Assembly: GCA_035411425.1 (NCBI GenBank)
Contig: DAONSX010000001.1
Location: 1-64,000 of the forward strand
Direction: 5' to 3'
Origin: TTA-H9 sp002071415
GTDB lineage: Bacteria; Bacteroidota; Bacteroidia; Bacteroidales; TTA-H9
DNA: 64,000 nucleotides
Part shown: in pieces, positions 44,374 to 53,767 of the stretch
Layout: each line of letters opens with the position of its first letter
How positions within the stretch are numbered: the stretch's first letter is position 1
Notes under the pieces: model-generated
Database searches by the model: none
Seen by the model: only the letters and a program-made list of their open reading frames with translations
Told to the model about the DNA's origin: nothing
Translations under genes and position numbers: made by a program

Positions 44374-45796
44374 TATTTTGATTTTCTGTATTGTTTTCCA
44401 TTATTTCATTACTTTTTTCTTCCTGAGCCTCTTTATCTTCTTTCTTCGTATCTTTTGTAATTGAAGCCATGAATGTTGTTGAATCCAGTTCTGTAATTTC
44501 GAGTGGAAGGTTCGATTTTAGGAATTCTATAATTTTACGTTCTCTCAGTTCGTTCTCTGCATTCTCAATATTTTTTTCATTTTTCATTGCTGCATCCACG
44601 TACTGTGATATTTTTTCTACTATATTAGGATTATTCTGAAGATAAGGGAAACTCGAAGATACAATCTTCTGTGCTAAATGATTTCTGATGTCTTCTTCAT
44701 CAATTTTTATATCTGCTTTTTCAATAATATAATTGATTAGTAAGTCTATACGAATTGATTCGATATAATCATCAATACCTTTATCAACTTCTTCTAAATC
44801 TTTATTTTCGTCGGTGGCTATCCATCTTTTGAGAAAATCTTTGGGCAGGGGAATATTCGTTTGATTAAGTATCATTTGCATGGAAGCCAAGTAGAATAAT
44901 CTGTCGCTATATTCTTGCAAAACATTTAAATTAATTTTTTTTGCTACTTCGGCTCTGAATTCTTCTAACGTTTCTATGTTTTGTTCGGGGAAAACTTGGT
45001 GAAAAAAGTCCTGATTTAGCTCAGGCAATTTTTTATGAGAAATGCTAATGATTTTAAGTTGAAGATTCTTGTATAAATTCTCCGCTTCGCTTAGGCTAAT
45101 TCCAATAAATTTGGCTAAATCTTCGGATGAACCAAACAGAAAGTCGATGATTTCATCTTTTCTTAAACCTAATAGCTTATCCTTAATTTCTTGAGGAAGG
45201 GATTCCTCTCTAATATCAAATCTTATTGGTTGATGATATCCATCCTCCTTTGGCGAGCCTGAATTGTCTATTTCGAACAGTTCTCCCTCGATGATAGCCT
45301 CTCCATCCACAGTTTCTATCTCCACCAATTCGGCAAACTGTTCTCTAAATTTCTCGATTTGACGATCTATATCGGTTTGCGTAGGGACGATTTTAATGTA
45401 CTTCACCGGTTGTATTTCGGAGAAATTAATTTCTATTTCGGGTGTGAATGCTATATCGAAAAGAAATTCGGGTTCCTCACCTTGATAATACTCCATATTA
45501 AATGACCCAGCTTGCTGGTTGATTAACGGATATCCTAAGATAGGCAATTGGTTTTCTGTTATATATTGAATGACTGTTTCAATAAGTAATTTATTAATAT
45601 AGTCAAAAAAGAGTGAATAACCATACAATTTCTTTATATGCTCCATAGGCACCTTTCCTTTGCGAAATCCAGGAATGACTGCCTCACGTTGTAATTTATT
45701 AAGTTCGGCTACAATTTGAGGAAGAAAATCTTCTTCAGATAACTTCAAATGAAGTGTTGCGGTCAATTCACCTGTATCTTCTCGAATAATTTCCAT
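44366..45796 (-). CDS. tig: Trigger factor
   Basis: 476 residues. Ribosome-bound chaperone. The N-terminal ribosome-binding domain carries the signature GFRKGKVP (~residues 44-51); a divergent FKBP-like domain (~150-240) and the helical C-terminal chaperone domain follow, with an acidic/glutamine-rich tail ending in NENTENQNNE-like residues. First gene of the tig-clpP-clpX operon. Confidence 0.95.
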   Translation of the reverse strand: MEIIREDTGELTATLHLKLSEEDFLPQIVAELNKLQREAVIPGFRKGKVPMEHIKKLYGYSLFFDYINKLLIETVIQYITENQLPILGYPLINQQAGSFNMEYYQGEEPEFLFDIAFTPEIEINFSEIQPVKYIKIVPTQTDIDRQIEKFREQFAELVEIETVDGEAIIEGELFEIDNSGSPKEDGYHQPIRFDIREESLPQEIKDKLLGLRKDEIIDFLFGSSEDLAKFIGISLSEAENLYKNLQLKIISISHKKLPELNQDFFHQVFPEQNIETLEEFRAEVAKKINLNVLQEYSDRLFYLASMQMILNQTNIPLPKDFLKRWIATDENKDLEEVDKGIDDYIESIRIDLLINYIIEKADIKIDEEDIRNHLAQKIVSSSFPYLQNNPNIVEKISQYVDAAMKNEKNIENAENELRERKIIEFLKSNLPLEITELDSTTFMASITKDTKKEDKEAQEEKSNEIMENNTENQNNE

Positions 45797-45904
45797 GGAT
45801 AATTTAAGTTTTTATTTTGAAAGTTTGCTCGTAAATATTGATGTTTAGGTTTGCCTTTTCTCTGTGTCTTCCCAGAATTTAGGTAAGGCAGTTATAAGCA
45901 TTTT

Positions 45905-46198
45905 TCAATCATTCGACTTAACAATGTTGCTTAATTTTTCAATGGCTTGTTCTATCTGATGGTTTAAATCGTTTTCTATGCTCCTGAAATGAGCTTTAAC
46001 CGCACGAGGGTCATCTTTGCCTTCGATATGATTCACCCGGTACACAAGGTTGTTGCGGGTATTGACAAGTTCTCTCAGAAGGTGATAAACTTCTTCTTCT
46101 TTTTTACCCGGATAAAGATGAAGTACATTTAAACAGTCAGAGATTACCTCATCGATGGCATATTCAATATATTTTTTGGTATCTTTTTTACTGGCCAT
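45905..46198 (-). CDS. Small conserved helical protein of unknown function
   Basis: 97 residues, charged and almost entirely alpha-helical by appearance (KKYIEYAIDEVISDCLN, EEEVYHLLRELVNTRNNLV), with no membrane segment or signal. I do not recognise a named family, though the sequence looks like a true gene (clear ATG, biased codons). It sits between tig and tRNA-Leu. Confidence 0.75.
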   Translation of the reverse strand: MASKKDTKKYIEYAIDEVISDCLNVLHLYPGKKEEEVYHLLRELVNTRNNLVYRVNHIEGKDDPRAVKAHFRSIENDLNHQIEQAIEKLSNIVKSND

Positions 46199-46252
46199 TG
46201 GGTTTTTTAAGTTTTAAGTAAGGATATTAAACTATTAGAAAATATGTTACTG

Positions 46253-46334
46253 TGCGGATGAAGGGACTCGAACCCCCACGCCTTTCGGCACCAGATCCTA
46301 AGTCTGGCTCGGCTACCAATTACGACACATCCGC
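46253..46334 (-). tRNA. tRNA-Leu (anticodon UAG)
   Basis: Acceptor GCGGATG (5', 46334-46328) pairs with CATCCGC near 46254-46260. The anticodon stem CCAGA/TCTGG encloses CTTAGGA with anticodon TAG; a long variable arm and the T arm GGGGGTTCGAGTCCC are present. The CCA end is not encoded. Confidence 0.95.
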
Positions 46335-46344
46335 ATAGGGTTTG

Positions 46345-46374
46345 CAAAATTACAATAATTTATAAGATTGGCAA
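46345..46374 (-). promoter_or_regulatory. Promoter of tRNA-Leu
   Basis: On the minus strand TTG (46374-46372), 19-base spacer, TAATTTTG (46352-46345): both Bacteroidota elements at standard spacing. Confidence 0.75.
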
Positions 46375-46455
46375 CCGAATTAAAGAGAATGGCTTTCGTT
46401 GCTTAAATGGCTTTTGTTCGAAGATTTTCATCGGAAGGTATTGCTTATTTTCAGC

Positions 46456-46463
46456 TATTTTTG
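46456..46463 (+). promoter_or_regulatory. -7 promoter box immediately before yidD
   Basis: TATTTTTG ends five bases before the GTG start codon, implying a leaderless or almost leaderless mRNA. Confidence 0.5.
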
Positions 46464-46468
46464 CAAAC

Positions 46469-46771
46469 GTGCTGAAGCAAATACTAAAAACTCCGTTGAT
46501 TATTCTGATAAGGGTGTATCAATTTGGTATTTCACCATTTACACCCGCCAGTTGCAGGCATTGGCCTAGCTGCAGCACTTATGCTATCGAAGCCATCAAA
46601 CGGTATGGCATATTTCGAGGTGGGATGCTTGCCATCAACCGTATTTTGCGGTGTCATCCGTGGGGAACTAGTGGCATCGACCCTGTCCCACTTTTCTTAT
46701 TCCATCGCTTTTATTCCAATAAAAAACTAAGTTGTAACAGGTTGAAGCCTCATCCGGAAAATTTGCAATAA
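46469..46771 (+). CDS. yidD: Membrane protein insertion efficiency factor YidD
   Basis: 100 residues. Small membrane-associated protein that helps YidC-dependent insertion. Signature YQFGISPFTPASCRHWPSCS, then YAIEAIKRYG and RCHPWGTSGIDPVP. GTG start, which gives the family's usual N terminus; an -7 box lies only five bases upstream. It is not next to rnpA or yidC. Confidence 0.93.
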   Translation: MLKQILKTPLIILIRVYQFGISPFTPASCRHWPSCSTYAIEAIKRYGIFRGGMLAINRILRCHPWGTSGIDPVPLFLFHRFYSNKKLSCNRLKPHPENLQ

Positions 46772-46978
46772 GCTGAAAATGTACCCATTGAATTGTCTCG
46801 ATGATTTTCTGGCTTCGAAATATCCTTCGTAAGAGATTGGAATTTTAAAGAACTGAGCCTCCTATTTCATTGGTTTAGCATTGCTCGAATGCGACCAAAA
46901 TAGCACGATGAATCTTTGAAAAAGTATAAGGAGTTTGTCGACAATTCGTAAGTGTTCGAAAAGTAGAGATTTTAATTT

Positions 46979-47989
46979 TTATTTGCTTCCTACCATCATT
47001 CCGCAAGCAGCCGAAATATCGTAACCAGAAGATATTCTGATGGTTACCCTGAGGCCGTACTCGTTTAATATTTCTCTGAAGTTTTCGATGGTTCGAAGAC
47101 AAGGTCTTCTGAAATTTGCCCCAGCAATGGAATTGTAGGCAATCAAATTAATATGACACCGGAGGCCGCTCAAAAGTCTGCCGGTTTCATGAGCATGTAA
47201 GGGGCTATCGTTGAATCCTCCCAGCAGAAGATACTCGAATGAAAGCCTGCGTTTGCCTGTAAATTTTTTCGTTTTTAGCATTTTTATCACCTCCTTGATG
47301 GGATAAATACTTTCAACAGGCATAATGCTCTTTCTTTCTTCGTGAAATGGAGAATGTAAGCTAATGGCGAGATTGCATTTCAATTCTTCGATTACCTTCG
47401 AAAGTTCAGGAAATATACCAACTGTGCTAATGGTAATATATCGGTTGGCTAATGAGACTCCCCACCATGCATTCAGTATTTCAACGGCTTTCTTGACGGA
47501 TTGGTAACTGTCGAGAGGCTCGCCCATTCCCATGAATACGATGTGATTGAAAGGTTTTCGAAGTCCAAATACCTGCGAGAGAATTTCAAAAGTACTTAAA
47601 TTGCCTCTGAATCCATGCTGCCCTGTTGAGCAAAATTTGCATCCAAACCTGCAACCCGCTTGCGATGATACGCAGATAGTCATTCGTTTTGCGGCTGGAA
47701 TCCATGCTGCTTCGAACGCTTTCCCTCCCTCACTCTCGAATAGACCTTTTATCGTACCATCGGACGATTGAAGTTTTAAAATAGGTTGTAAAACCTCTAT
47801 TGAAAAATTATCTTCGAGAAACCACCTCAATGACTTAGGATAAGCCTCAATGGAACTCAAAGGTTTGCCATATTTCTTATACAAATTGTGCGCAAGCAGC
47901 GATGGATCTTTGGTTTCATAGCCGGCTGCCATAAAAATATTTCTTAGTTCTTCGAGATTTTTACCTATGAGATTTGCCGAATTATCCAT
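46979..47989 (-). CDS. RlmN-type radical SAM methyltransferase
   Basis: 336 residues. Family members methylate C2 of A2503 in 23S rRNA and of A37 in some tRNAs. Radical SAM motif GCRFGCKFCSTG; the two mechanistic cysteines are also kept, one in TICVSSQAG and one in ISAACGMM near the C terminus. VFMGMGEPLDSYQSV and ISLHSPFHEERKSIMPV are further signatures. It is slightly shorter than E. coli RlmN (384), and divergence in the N-terminal helical domain means it may be a paralogue rather than the housekeeping RlmN. Monocistronic. Confidence 0.85.
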   Translation of the reverse strand: MDNSANLIGKNLEELRNIFMAAGYETKDPSLLAHNLYKKYGKPLSSIEAYPKSLRWFLEDNFSIEVLQPILKLQSSDGTIKGLFESEGGKAFEAAWIPAAKRMTICVSSQAGCRFGCKFCSTGQHGFRGNLSTFEILSQVFGLRKPFNHIVFMGMGEPLDSYQSVKKAVEILNAWWGVSLANRYITISTVGIFPELSKVIEELKCNLAISLHSPFHEERKSIMPVESIYPIKEVIKMLKTKKFTGKRRLSFEYLLLGGFNDSPLHAHETGRLLSGLRCHINLIAYNSIAGANFRRPCLRTIENFREILNEYGLRVTIRISSGYDISAACGMMVGSK

Positions 47990-48360
47990 GTCATAAAGCT
48001 CAGCCGCAAAGATACCTATGTTTCAATAAAATGGCTGGTAAGGACATAGGCTTAGTTTAGTCGATCGACGCATTCAGCCCTCACCTCCCAAAATTTACGA
48101 CATGTGGAAGCTCCAATTACTAAATTTTTTTAAACCCAATAGGCCTCTAAGACCTGTTAGGTCTGAATTTCGAAGGAATATTATTGAAATTTTGGAGGTT
48201 TTTACCACTGAGACATTCAAGGTGATCCGGAACGGTTTTCCTGACAATTTGCAAAAAGTATGCGTAAATAATCCATAGCTTATGTTTTCGAACGTTTTCC
48301 TTTTGTCGAGTGTGATATTTATAAATCACTTATATTTACCTCGTTTAAAATTTTTGGGTT
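47990..48360. other. Intergenic region of 371 bases with a short perfect palindrome
   Basis: No gene is evident between rlmN-like and the S9-type gene. AGACCT-GTT-AGGTCT (48150-48164) is a perfect palindrome of a kind often repeated between Bacteroidota genes; only one copy is in the window. No full -7 box was identified. Confidence 0.5.
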
Positions 48361-49440
48361 ATGAAAAGCTTAAAATTCACAGTGTGCTTGTTTTTTGCTT
48401 TGCTCGCAGGGCAATTGTATGCTCAGGATGCATCCACAGAACAGAAGCTTGAGCATCTTATGAAGAAGGTTCAGGATCTGGAACATGAGTTCGATATCTT
48501 GAAAAAACTCAGCGACGATATTTTATGGTTCGATCGGGTAGGGGATATGGCACATATCGATAAGGTATATATCACGGGGCCACCACCCCAGGTAGTAAAG
48601 AATCCTGATGCCACTGGTGCGCGAAATCCTTTGAAATTTTATTGTTATGTTTTCATTCCCCGACAGCTCGACTATTCGAAGAAATATCCACTGATTATAT
48701 TGCCGCATGGAGGTGTTCATGCCGATTTTACCACTTATCATACCCATATTATTCGGGAGATGATTTATCAGGGATATATCGTAATTGCACCCGAATATCG
48801 TGGTTCAACAGGCTATGGAAAATCATTCTACGAAAAGATTGATTATGGTGGCCTCGAGATTGAAGATGTTCACGCAGCACGAAACTATATGGTCGAAAAT
48901 TATCCTTTTGTCGACAAGAACAGGATAGGATTGGTGGGATGGAGTCATGGAGGGCTTATAGCCTTGATGGATGTTTTCGAGCATCCATCGGATTATGCTG
49001 TGATTTTTGCGGGTGTGCCGGTAAGTGATTTGATAGCCAGAATGGGATATCAAGGGCCATCCTATCAGGAACTCTTTTCGGCCGATTATCATATTGGCCA
49101 AACCGCAGCCGAGAATACAGCAGAATACCGTCGCAGGTCGCCGGCATGGAATGCAGAAAAACTCCAAACGCCATTACTTATTCATACCAACACCAGCGAC
49201 GACGATGTGAATGTTTTAGAGGTAGAACACCTGATAAAATCATTAAAAGCCGCAAACAAGAAATTCGAATATGAAATCTTTCAGGAAGTGGAAGGAGGAC
49301 ATTCATTCGACAGAATAGATACAAAAACCGCAAAAGAAATCAGAGTAAAGATATATCGGTTTATAGGGACTTATTTAAAACCCCCCCGACAAATCCAAAC
49401 TGTCGATCAAATCAACAAAGCAGCTTATTTCTTCGAATAA
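48361..49440 (+). CDS. Secreted S9-like (prolyl oligopeptidase family) alpha/beta hydrolase
   Basis: 359 residues. Signal peptide (LFFALLAGQLYAQ, cleavage ~residue 21), a short coiled-coil-like segment (~25-50), then an alpha/beta-hydrolase domain. Catalytic features: oxyanion region LPHGGVHA, nucleophile S195 in GWSHGG, acid in TSDDDVNVLE and histidine in EGGHSFDR, the S9 order. It lacks the beta-propeller of full-size S9 enzymes, so it resembles the stand-alone catalytic domain. Probably periplasmic; peptidase or esterase activity cannot be distinguished. Confidence 0.85.
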   Translation: MKSLKFTVCLFFALLAGQLYAQDASTEQKLEHLMKKVQDLEHEFDILKKLSDDILWFDRVGDMAHIDKVYITGPPPQVVKNPDATGARNPLKFYCYVFIPRQLDYSKKYPLIILPHGGVHADFTTYHTHIIREMIYQGYIVIAPEYRGSTGYGKSFYEKIDYGGLEIEDVHAARNYMVENYPFVDKNRIGLVGWSHGGLIALMDVFEHPSDYAVIFAGVPVSDLIARMGYQGPSYQELFSADYHIGQTAAENTAEYRRRSPAWNAEKLQTPLLIHTNTSDDDVNVLEVEHLIKSLKAANKKFEYEIFQEVEGGHSFDRIDTKTAKEIRVKIYRFIGTYLKPPRQIQTVDQINKAAYFFE

Positions 49441-49476
49441 TTTCTTTCATGAAGTTTTGAAATCAGAAAATTTTCT

Positions 49477-49484
49477 TAATTTTG
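49477..49484 (+). promoter_or_regulatory. -7 promoter box for tRNA-His
   Basis: TAATTTTG, full match, 13 bases before the tRNA. Confidence 0.6.
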
Positions 49485-49497
49485 CATCCAATTATAC

Positions 49498-49571
49498 GGT
49501 GGGCGTAGTTCAGCGGTTAGAGCGTCGGATTGTGGTTCCGGATGTCGTGGGTTCGAATCCCACCGTCCACC
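49498..49571 (+). tRNA. tRNA-His (anticodon GUG)
   Basis: Acceptor GTGGGCG (49499-49505) pairs with CGTCCAC (49564-49570); the extra G(-1) at 49498 faces C73, the tRNA-His hallmark. Anticodon loop TTGTGGT gives GTG. CCA is not encoded. Confidence 0.95.
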
Positions 49572-49579
49572 CAAAAAAT

Positions 49580-49598
49580 GGCCGAAAGGCCTTTTTTT
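49580..49598 (+). terminator. Terminator after tRNA-His
   Basis: GGCC-GAAA-GGCC (49580-49591) with a GNRA loop, followed by seven T residues. The rest of the gap to 49808 holds nothing I can name. Confidence 0.7.
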
Positions 49599-49808
49599 AT
49601 TGCATCATGCTTAGCCTTCCCGTTTTTTAACTCGTCTTCCTTCCAAAATTTTAGAAAAATAAGATCAGAAGTCGTATCCATAAGTAAAATAAAGTTTTTG
49701 CCTCATGTTGTGTATGCAAAAAACTGATTTATTGATTTATGGAGCATCATCCTATCTTGATGCATGGAATCCCGCTAAATCCTCTAAAAAAGCCATGGAG
49801 ATAGGTAT

Positions 49809-50354
49809 TTAAAAGAGTGAGGACAATATTTCTTGATAGATCGAATAATTTTCGTTATCATAACACACGAAGATGACCTTTTGAGGAAACTCATGAGATG
49901 GTAAGAATTGGATAACTGTATGGATGGCAATTTGAGCTGCATCTTTTTTGGGGAAGCCATAAATGCCCGTACTGATATTGGGGAAAGCCACCTGCCCGAA
50001 TTTGTTTTCGAAACTCAGGCTTAAACATTTCCGATAACATGATGCTAAAAGATGAGCTTCGTCGTGCTTACCACCTCTCCAAACTGGGCCTACGGTATGT
50101 ATTACCCACCTTGCCTTTAAGTTAAAACCTGGTGTGATTACTGCATCACCTGTCGGACAACCGTCCAGTTTCTTGCAAGCCTCGAGCAAGAGAGGGCCTG
50201 CGGCTCGATGAATTGCTCCATCTACTCCGCCTCCACCTCTCAAGGAAGTATTGGCTGCATTGACGATGGCATCTACCTCACATCGAGTAATATCTCCCTG
50301 TGCGACCTCTATCCTTTCTTTTATTTTTTCTAAATTTTCCATGCTTAAAATCAT
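49809..50354 (-). CDS. Macro-domain ADP-ribose hydrolase (YmdB-like)
   Basis: 181 residues. One macro domain: VDAIVNAANTSLRGGGGVDG binds the distal ribose, HTVGPVWRGG and NISTGIYGFPKKDAA complete the pocket. Relatives hydrolyse O-acetyl-ADP-ribose or remove ADP-ribose from proteins and nucleic acids. The ATG overlaps the nfeD stop (TAATG); a second ATG at 50342 is possible. No ADP-ribosyltransferase gene is adjacent. Confidence 0.92.
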   Translation of the reverse strand: MILSMENLEKIKERIEVAQGDITRCEVDAIVNAANTSLRGGGGVDGAIHRAAGPLLLEACKKLDGCPTGDAVITPGFNLKARWVIHTVGPVWRGGKHDEAHLLASCYRKCLSLSFENKFGQVAFPNISTGIYGFPKKDAAQIAIHTVIQFLPSHEFPQKVIFVCYDNENYSIYQEILSSLF

Positions 50355-51730
50355 TAGTTTTTAACTTTAACATAAAGCTGAGCATTTTCGTAACGCACCA
50401 CCTCCACTTCCTGTCCCTTCGAGATATATCCATTTATAGCAACAGCATCGAATACTTCTTCTTCGATCATGATTTTACCTGCAGGTCGAAGTATGGTAAG
50501 TGCAAAACCGGTTTTCCCAACCATGCTGGAATAATCCTCATTGGCAATGGTATATCCGAGTTCTTTGTCCTGAGTAGTATCGAGGGCCAGACTTCCCAGG
50601 AAAGGGACAGGATGACTGAAGAGGCGCTTACTGCCATAGAATGAAGAGATCAACGAAATAAAAATGGCTATGATTACCGTAAAGAATGCCTTAAGAATAT
50701 CCTGAACGATTTGGCCGGCAGGTATGGCATTGAAATTTCCCACGAGGCTGAGTGTAAGACCGGCTACCACGAGAATAATCCCGCTAATTCCCGTCACTCC
50801 GAAGCCGGGAATGGCAAATATCTCGATAGCAATCAAGATAAGACCGATAATGAAAAGCAAGATTTCCCAATGTGCTGCCAATCCTTCCAGGTATAATGGA
50901 GCAAAATACAAAATAGCACCGAGTATGGCGATTGCCAATGGAAAGCCAATGCCCGGGGTCTGGAGTTCGAAATAGATTCCTCCAATTATCAGCATGATTA
51001 AAAGAGCCGAAACGATGGGATGTATCAAGAAATTGATGATTTTATCCACTCCGCTCAACTTTTGGGTGATGATAACAGCATCGTCCCATCCATATTTTTT
51101 CAGTATTTGTTGAATATTTTCAGTTTCTCCTTCGCAAAAACCGTATTGGATGGCTTCCGAGGTGGTAAAGGTAATGACGGTTGTGGAGTCGTCTATGCCG
51201 GGGACGACGATACGTGTATCCACCATAGCCTGTGCAATTTGAGGATCGCGTCCCTTGGCTTCGGCTGTTGAACGCATCATCGAACGCATGTAGGACTGAT
51301 ATTTGTCGGGTAAAGCTCCGCCAGACTGGTCAACTACCGTAGCAGCTCCAATATTGGCTCCTGGTCTCATATATATTGAATCGCAGGCAATGCTGATGAG
51401 TGCACCAGCCGAAGCAGCATTATTATCTATGAAAACCCAAACGGGCAATGGAGATGTCAAAATTATGGTACGTATGCTGTCGGCTGCATCCAGTGTGCCT
51501 CCGTAAGTATTCATGTGAATAATAATCAGATCTACTCCTTTTTCTCTGGCTTCTCCAAATCCCTTCTGTACTTTTCGCCGCATGGGAGGAGCAATCTCTT
51601 CCTTCATTTCAATAACATAGACTTTCCCTACCTTCTCGGGTAAGGTTTTTTTCTTGACTGTATATGTCTGCTCAGCCAATAAAAATAAACCCATGCCCAA
51701 AAATGTCATGATCAAAAATAAATGTTTCAT
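50354..51730 (-). CDS. NfeD-family membrane protein with ClpP-like serine protease domain
   Basis: 458 residues from the ATG at 51730. Signal peptide (LFLIMTFLGMGLFLLAEQ), periplasmic ClpP-class domain (~30-230) with NTYGGTLDAAD and the nucleophile in NNAASAGALIS, four to five membrane segments (~255-375), and a C-terminal OB-fold NfeD domain (VGKTGFALTILRPAGKIM). Relatives cleave membrane proteins of the stomatin/SPFH group; no SPFH gene is adjacent. The frame is open to 51943 but that extension runs antisense-like through the suhB end and lacks a signal. Coupled to the macro-domain gene. Confidence 0.88.
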   Translation of the reverse strand: MKHLFLIMTFLGMGLFLLAEQTYTVKKKTLPEKVGKVYVIEMKEEIAPPMRRKVQKGFGEAREKGVDLIIIHMNTYGGTLDAADSIRTIILTSPLPVWVFIDNNAASAGALISIACDSIYMRPGANIGAATVVDQSGGALPDKYQSYMRSMMRSTAEAKGRDPQIAQAMVDTRIVVPGIDDSTTVITFTTSEAIQYGFCEGETENIQQILKKYGWDDAVIITQKLSGVDKIINFLIHPIVSALLIMLIIGGIYFELQTPGIGFPLAIAILGAILYFAPLYLEGLAAHWEILLFIIGLILIAIEIFAIPGFGVTGISGIILVVAGLTLSLVGNFNAIPAGQIVQDILKAFFTVIIAIFISLISSFYGSKRLFSHPVPFLGSLALDTTQDKELGYTIANEDYSSMVGKTGFALTILRPAGKIMIEEEVFDAVAINGYISKGQEVEVVRYENAQLYVKVKN

Positions 51731-51783
51731 TTTCGATGATACGGATTTCACCACGAAATTAGTTATATTTTTTAGAAAAGCCA

Positions 51784-52575
51784 TCAAGGGAAAAACATCT
51801 GAATTTGATTCAAAAGCTGTTGATGGAGGATTCCGTTCGAGCTCAGGATCTGGCGTCCGAATACATGATGAGGTTTTCCTTCGAAATCGGAACATTTTCC
51901 TCCGGCTCTTTCCACAATGAAGGAACCTGCCGCAACGTCCCACTCGTTCAAGCCATATTCATAAAATCCATCGAAACGTCCACAGGCAACCCAGGCAAGG
52001 TCGAGCGCAGCCGAGCCCAAGCGCCTGAGACCCCGTGTGTTCTTCATAAAATGTTTAAAAAGTGCTAAATACTGATCCAGTAAATCATAGTCGTAATAAG
52101 GAAATCCTGTGGCTAATAAAATTTCTTTAACATTCGAACGACGTGAAACTTGTACAGGTTTACCATTGCAAAGGGCAGGTCCATCTTTCCATGCTAAGAA
52201 ACTCTCTCCCGAAAAAATTTCGAGCACTTCGCCTACCACAATCTCGCTATTTTGCATCAAAGCAATGCTCACCGAACAGATGGGAACTCCATGAATGAAA
52301 TTGGTAGTTCCATCCAAGGGATCAATAATCCAATTAAACTCCTTGCCTCTTAGGTTTTGGGTATTTTCCTCGGCTATAAATCCTGCATTGTTAATCAAAG
52401 GCTTTAAATGATCGATGATCAAGCTTTCGGAACCTTTATCGATATAAGTAACATAGTTATGTAAACCTTTGGTTTCGACGTCCGATTCAGATAATGATTT
52501 TCTTTGCTCCAAGATGTATCGGGCGGCTTCTTTGGCAATACTTTCTACCTCGAAGGCAATTTCCTTAAAATTCAT
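51784..52575 (-). CDS. Inositol-1-monophosphatase family protein
   Basis: 263 residues from ATG 52575. Metal-dependent phosphatase fold: FIAEENTQN (Glu pair), WIIDPLDGTTNFIHG and LNEWDVAAG hold the metal ligands. Substrates in the family include inositol phosphate, fructose-1,6-bisphosphate, NADP and PAP; the SuhB-like type is likeliest but unproven. Its first four bases overlap the lgt stop (ATGA), so translation is coupled. The frame extends upstream to 52902, but that extension lies over lgt and is not credible. Confidence 0.9.
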   Translation of the reverse strand: MNFKEIAFEVESIAKEAARYILEQRKSLSESDVETKGLHNYVTYIDKGSESLIIDHLKPLINNAGFIAEENTQNLRGKEFNWIIDPLDGTTNFIHGVPICSVSIALMQNSEIVVGEVLEIFSGESFLAWKDGPALCNGKPVQVSRRSNVKEILLATGFPYYDYDLLDQYLALFKHFMKNTRGLRRLGSAALDLAWVACGRFDGFYEYGLNEWDVAAGSFIVERAGGKCSDFEGKPHHVFGRQILSSNGILHQQLLNQIQMFFP

Positions 52576-53741
52576 ATTCGTTGGGTTTGTAAATGTTTGT
52601 ATTTGCGATAGAAAACAATGGAGAACACAACACCAGTGATGAAAATGGCTATGGCAATGATTTGAGCTTGACTCAATTCGATCGGGCCTATGATATGATA
52701 ATTGCGGTTGACACGAATTTCTTCGATGAAAAATCTCTCGAAAGCATTCAAGATTAAATAGATTCCGAACAGTAAGCCGGGAATTCTGAGTTTTTTCCTT
52801 ATTCCCCATAAAACAAGAAAGAACAAGGTGCAAATGATGGTTTCGTATAAAGGAGTAGGGAAAACGGGCTGTTGAAGCACGAAGCAATGCTGACCTTCGC
52901 AACCTGGGATTGGAATCCCTTCATTAATAACATTATGAGGATAATTAAACGCCCATAACCAATTGGGTAGAAATGAAAGCCAATGGGGTTTGGGACTAGT
53001 ATTGGGAATTCCCCAGCAACCGTCGCCCGACAGTTGGCATCCAATTCGGCCAACGGCATAGGCCAGTATTAAAGCTGGTGCTGTTGCATCTGCAATATGT
53101 TCGAATGCAATTCCATATTTTCTGGCATAAAATACCACGGCTATCGCAGCCAGAATCAAACCACCATAGAAAGTAAGACCACTAAATGAAAATAAAGTAC
53201 CTAAAGGATCACGGACTAACTCATCCAGATGCTCCATCACATCGAATAACTTGGCTCCTATGATACCGAACACCACAGCTACAAATAATATATTGACGGT
53301 TAATTGATGAGGATGAATTTCTACGAATTTGGTCTTAGGTTTGGGCAGCTTTTTCTTTTCTTTGGAATGCCAGATGTAATAAGCAGAAAATCCGCCCGCA
53401 AGTAATCCTCCCAACCAGCTTCCTTTCCATGAGAGAATGAATTCTTGAGGATGATCGGCAAAAAAATTATAATCCAGAATAATGCCTATGATCTTGAAGC
53501 CAAGTATGAATGTAATGAAACCAGACAAAGCAATTTCGATAGGAGTGGCTGGTAAGCCCTCGATGATCTTTTTAGTATGAGGTTTTAAAATCCCCTCCCT
53601 TTCTTTCCGCTTCAATTCGCTGTTGAGGATGAGCCCGCCTACTACAAAGGCAATTGCCATCATCATCCCATACGACTGAATTGGCAAATTAATATGAGTT
53701 CCGAAAATATCGTTGATTAGATCACTGATTTTAGGATACAT
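52572..53741 (-). CDS. lgt: Phosphatidylglycerol-prolipoprotein diacylglyceryl transferase
   Basis: 389 residues with seven or more membrane segments. Attaches diacylglycerol to the lipobox cysteine of prolipoproteins, several of which are encoded in this window. Signatures: IQSYGMMMAIAFVVGG (conserved YG), WKGSWLGGLLAG, SGLTFYGG, YAVGRIGCQLSGDG (the Lgt box, with a variant of GRIGNF) and PTPLYE. It is longer than E. coli Lgt, mainly through a cytoplasmic stretch near residues 40-70 and a loop at ~245-295. Confidence 0.93.
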   Translation of the reverse strand: MYPKISDLINDIFGTHINLPIQSYGMMMAIAFVVGGLILNSELKRKEREGILKPHTKKIIEGLPATPIEIALSGFITFILGFKIIGIILDYNFFADHPQEFILSWKGSWLGGLLAGGFSAYYIWHSKEKKKLPKPKTKFVEIHPHQLTVNILFVAVVFGIIGAKLFDVMEHLDELVRDPLGTLFSFSGLTFYGGLILAAIAVVFYARKYGIAFEHIADATAPALILAYAVGRIGCQLSGDGCWGIPNTSPKPHWLSFLPNWLWAFNYPHNVINEGIPIPGCEGQHCFVLQQPVFPTPLYETIICTLFFLVLWGIRKKLRIPGLLFGIYLILNAFERFFIEEIRVNRNYHIIGPIELSQAQIIAIAIFITGVVFSIVFYRKYKHLQTQRI

Positions 53742-53767
53742 ATATGAAAAATGAATTGAAGGATGAT

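Noticed and set aside
48150..48164. Palindrome AGACCT-GTT-AGGTCT as a terminator or operator
   Set aside because: No U run and no -7 box nearby; more likely a member of a dispersed intergenic repeat, but a single copy here cannot prove that.
51731..51943. N-terminal extension of the NfeD-type frame over the suhB end
   Set aside because: The extension has no signal peptide and unusual composition, and it overlaps suhB; the ATG at 51730 gives a clean signal peptide.
52576..52902. 109-codon upstream extension of the inositol-phosphatase frame
   Set aside because: It lies over the lgt coding region and is rich in His/Ser/Cys; ATG 52575 overlaps the lgt stop as ATGA and gives the normal family N terminus.
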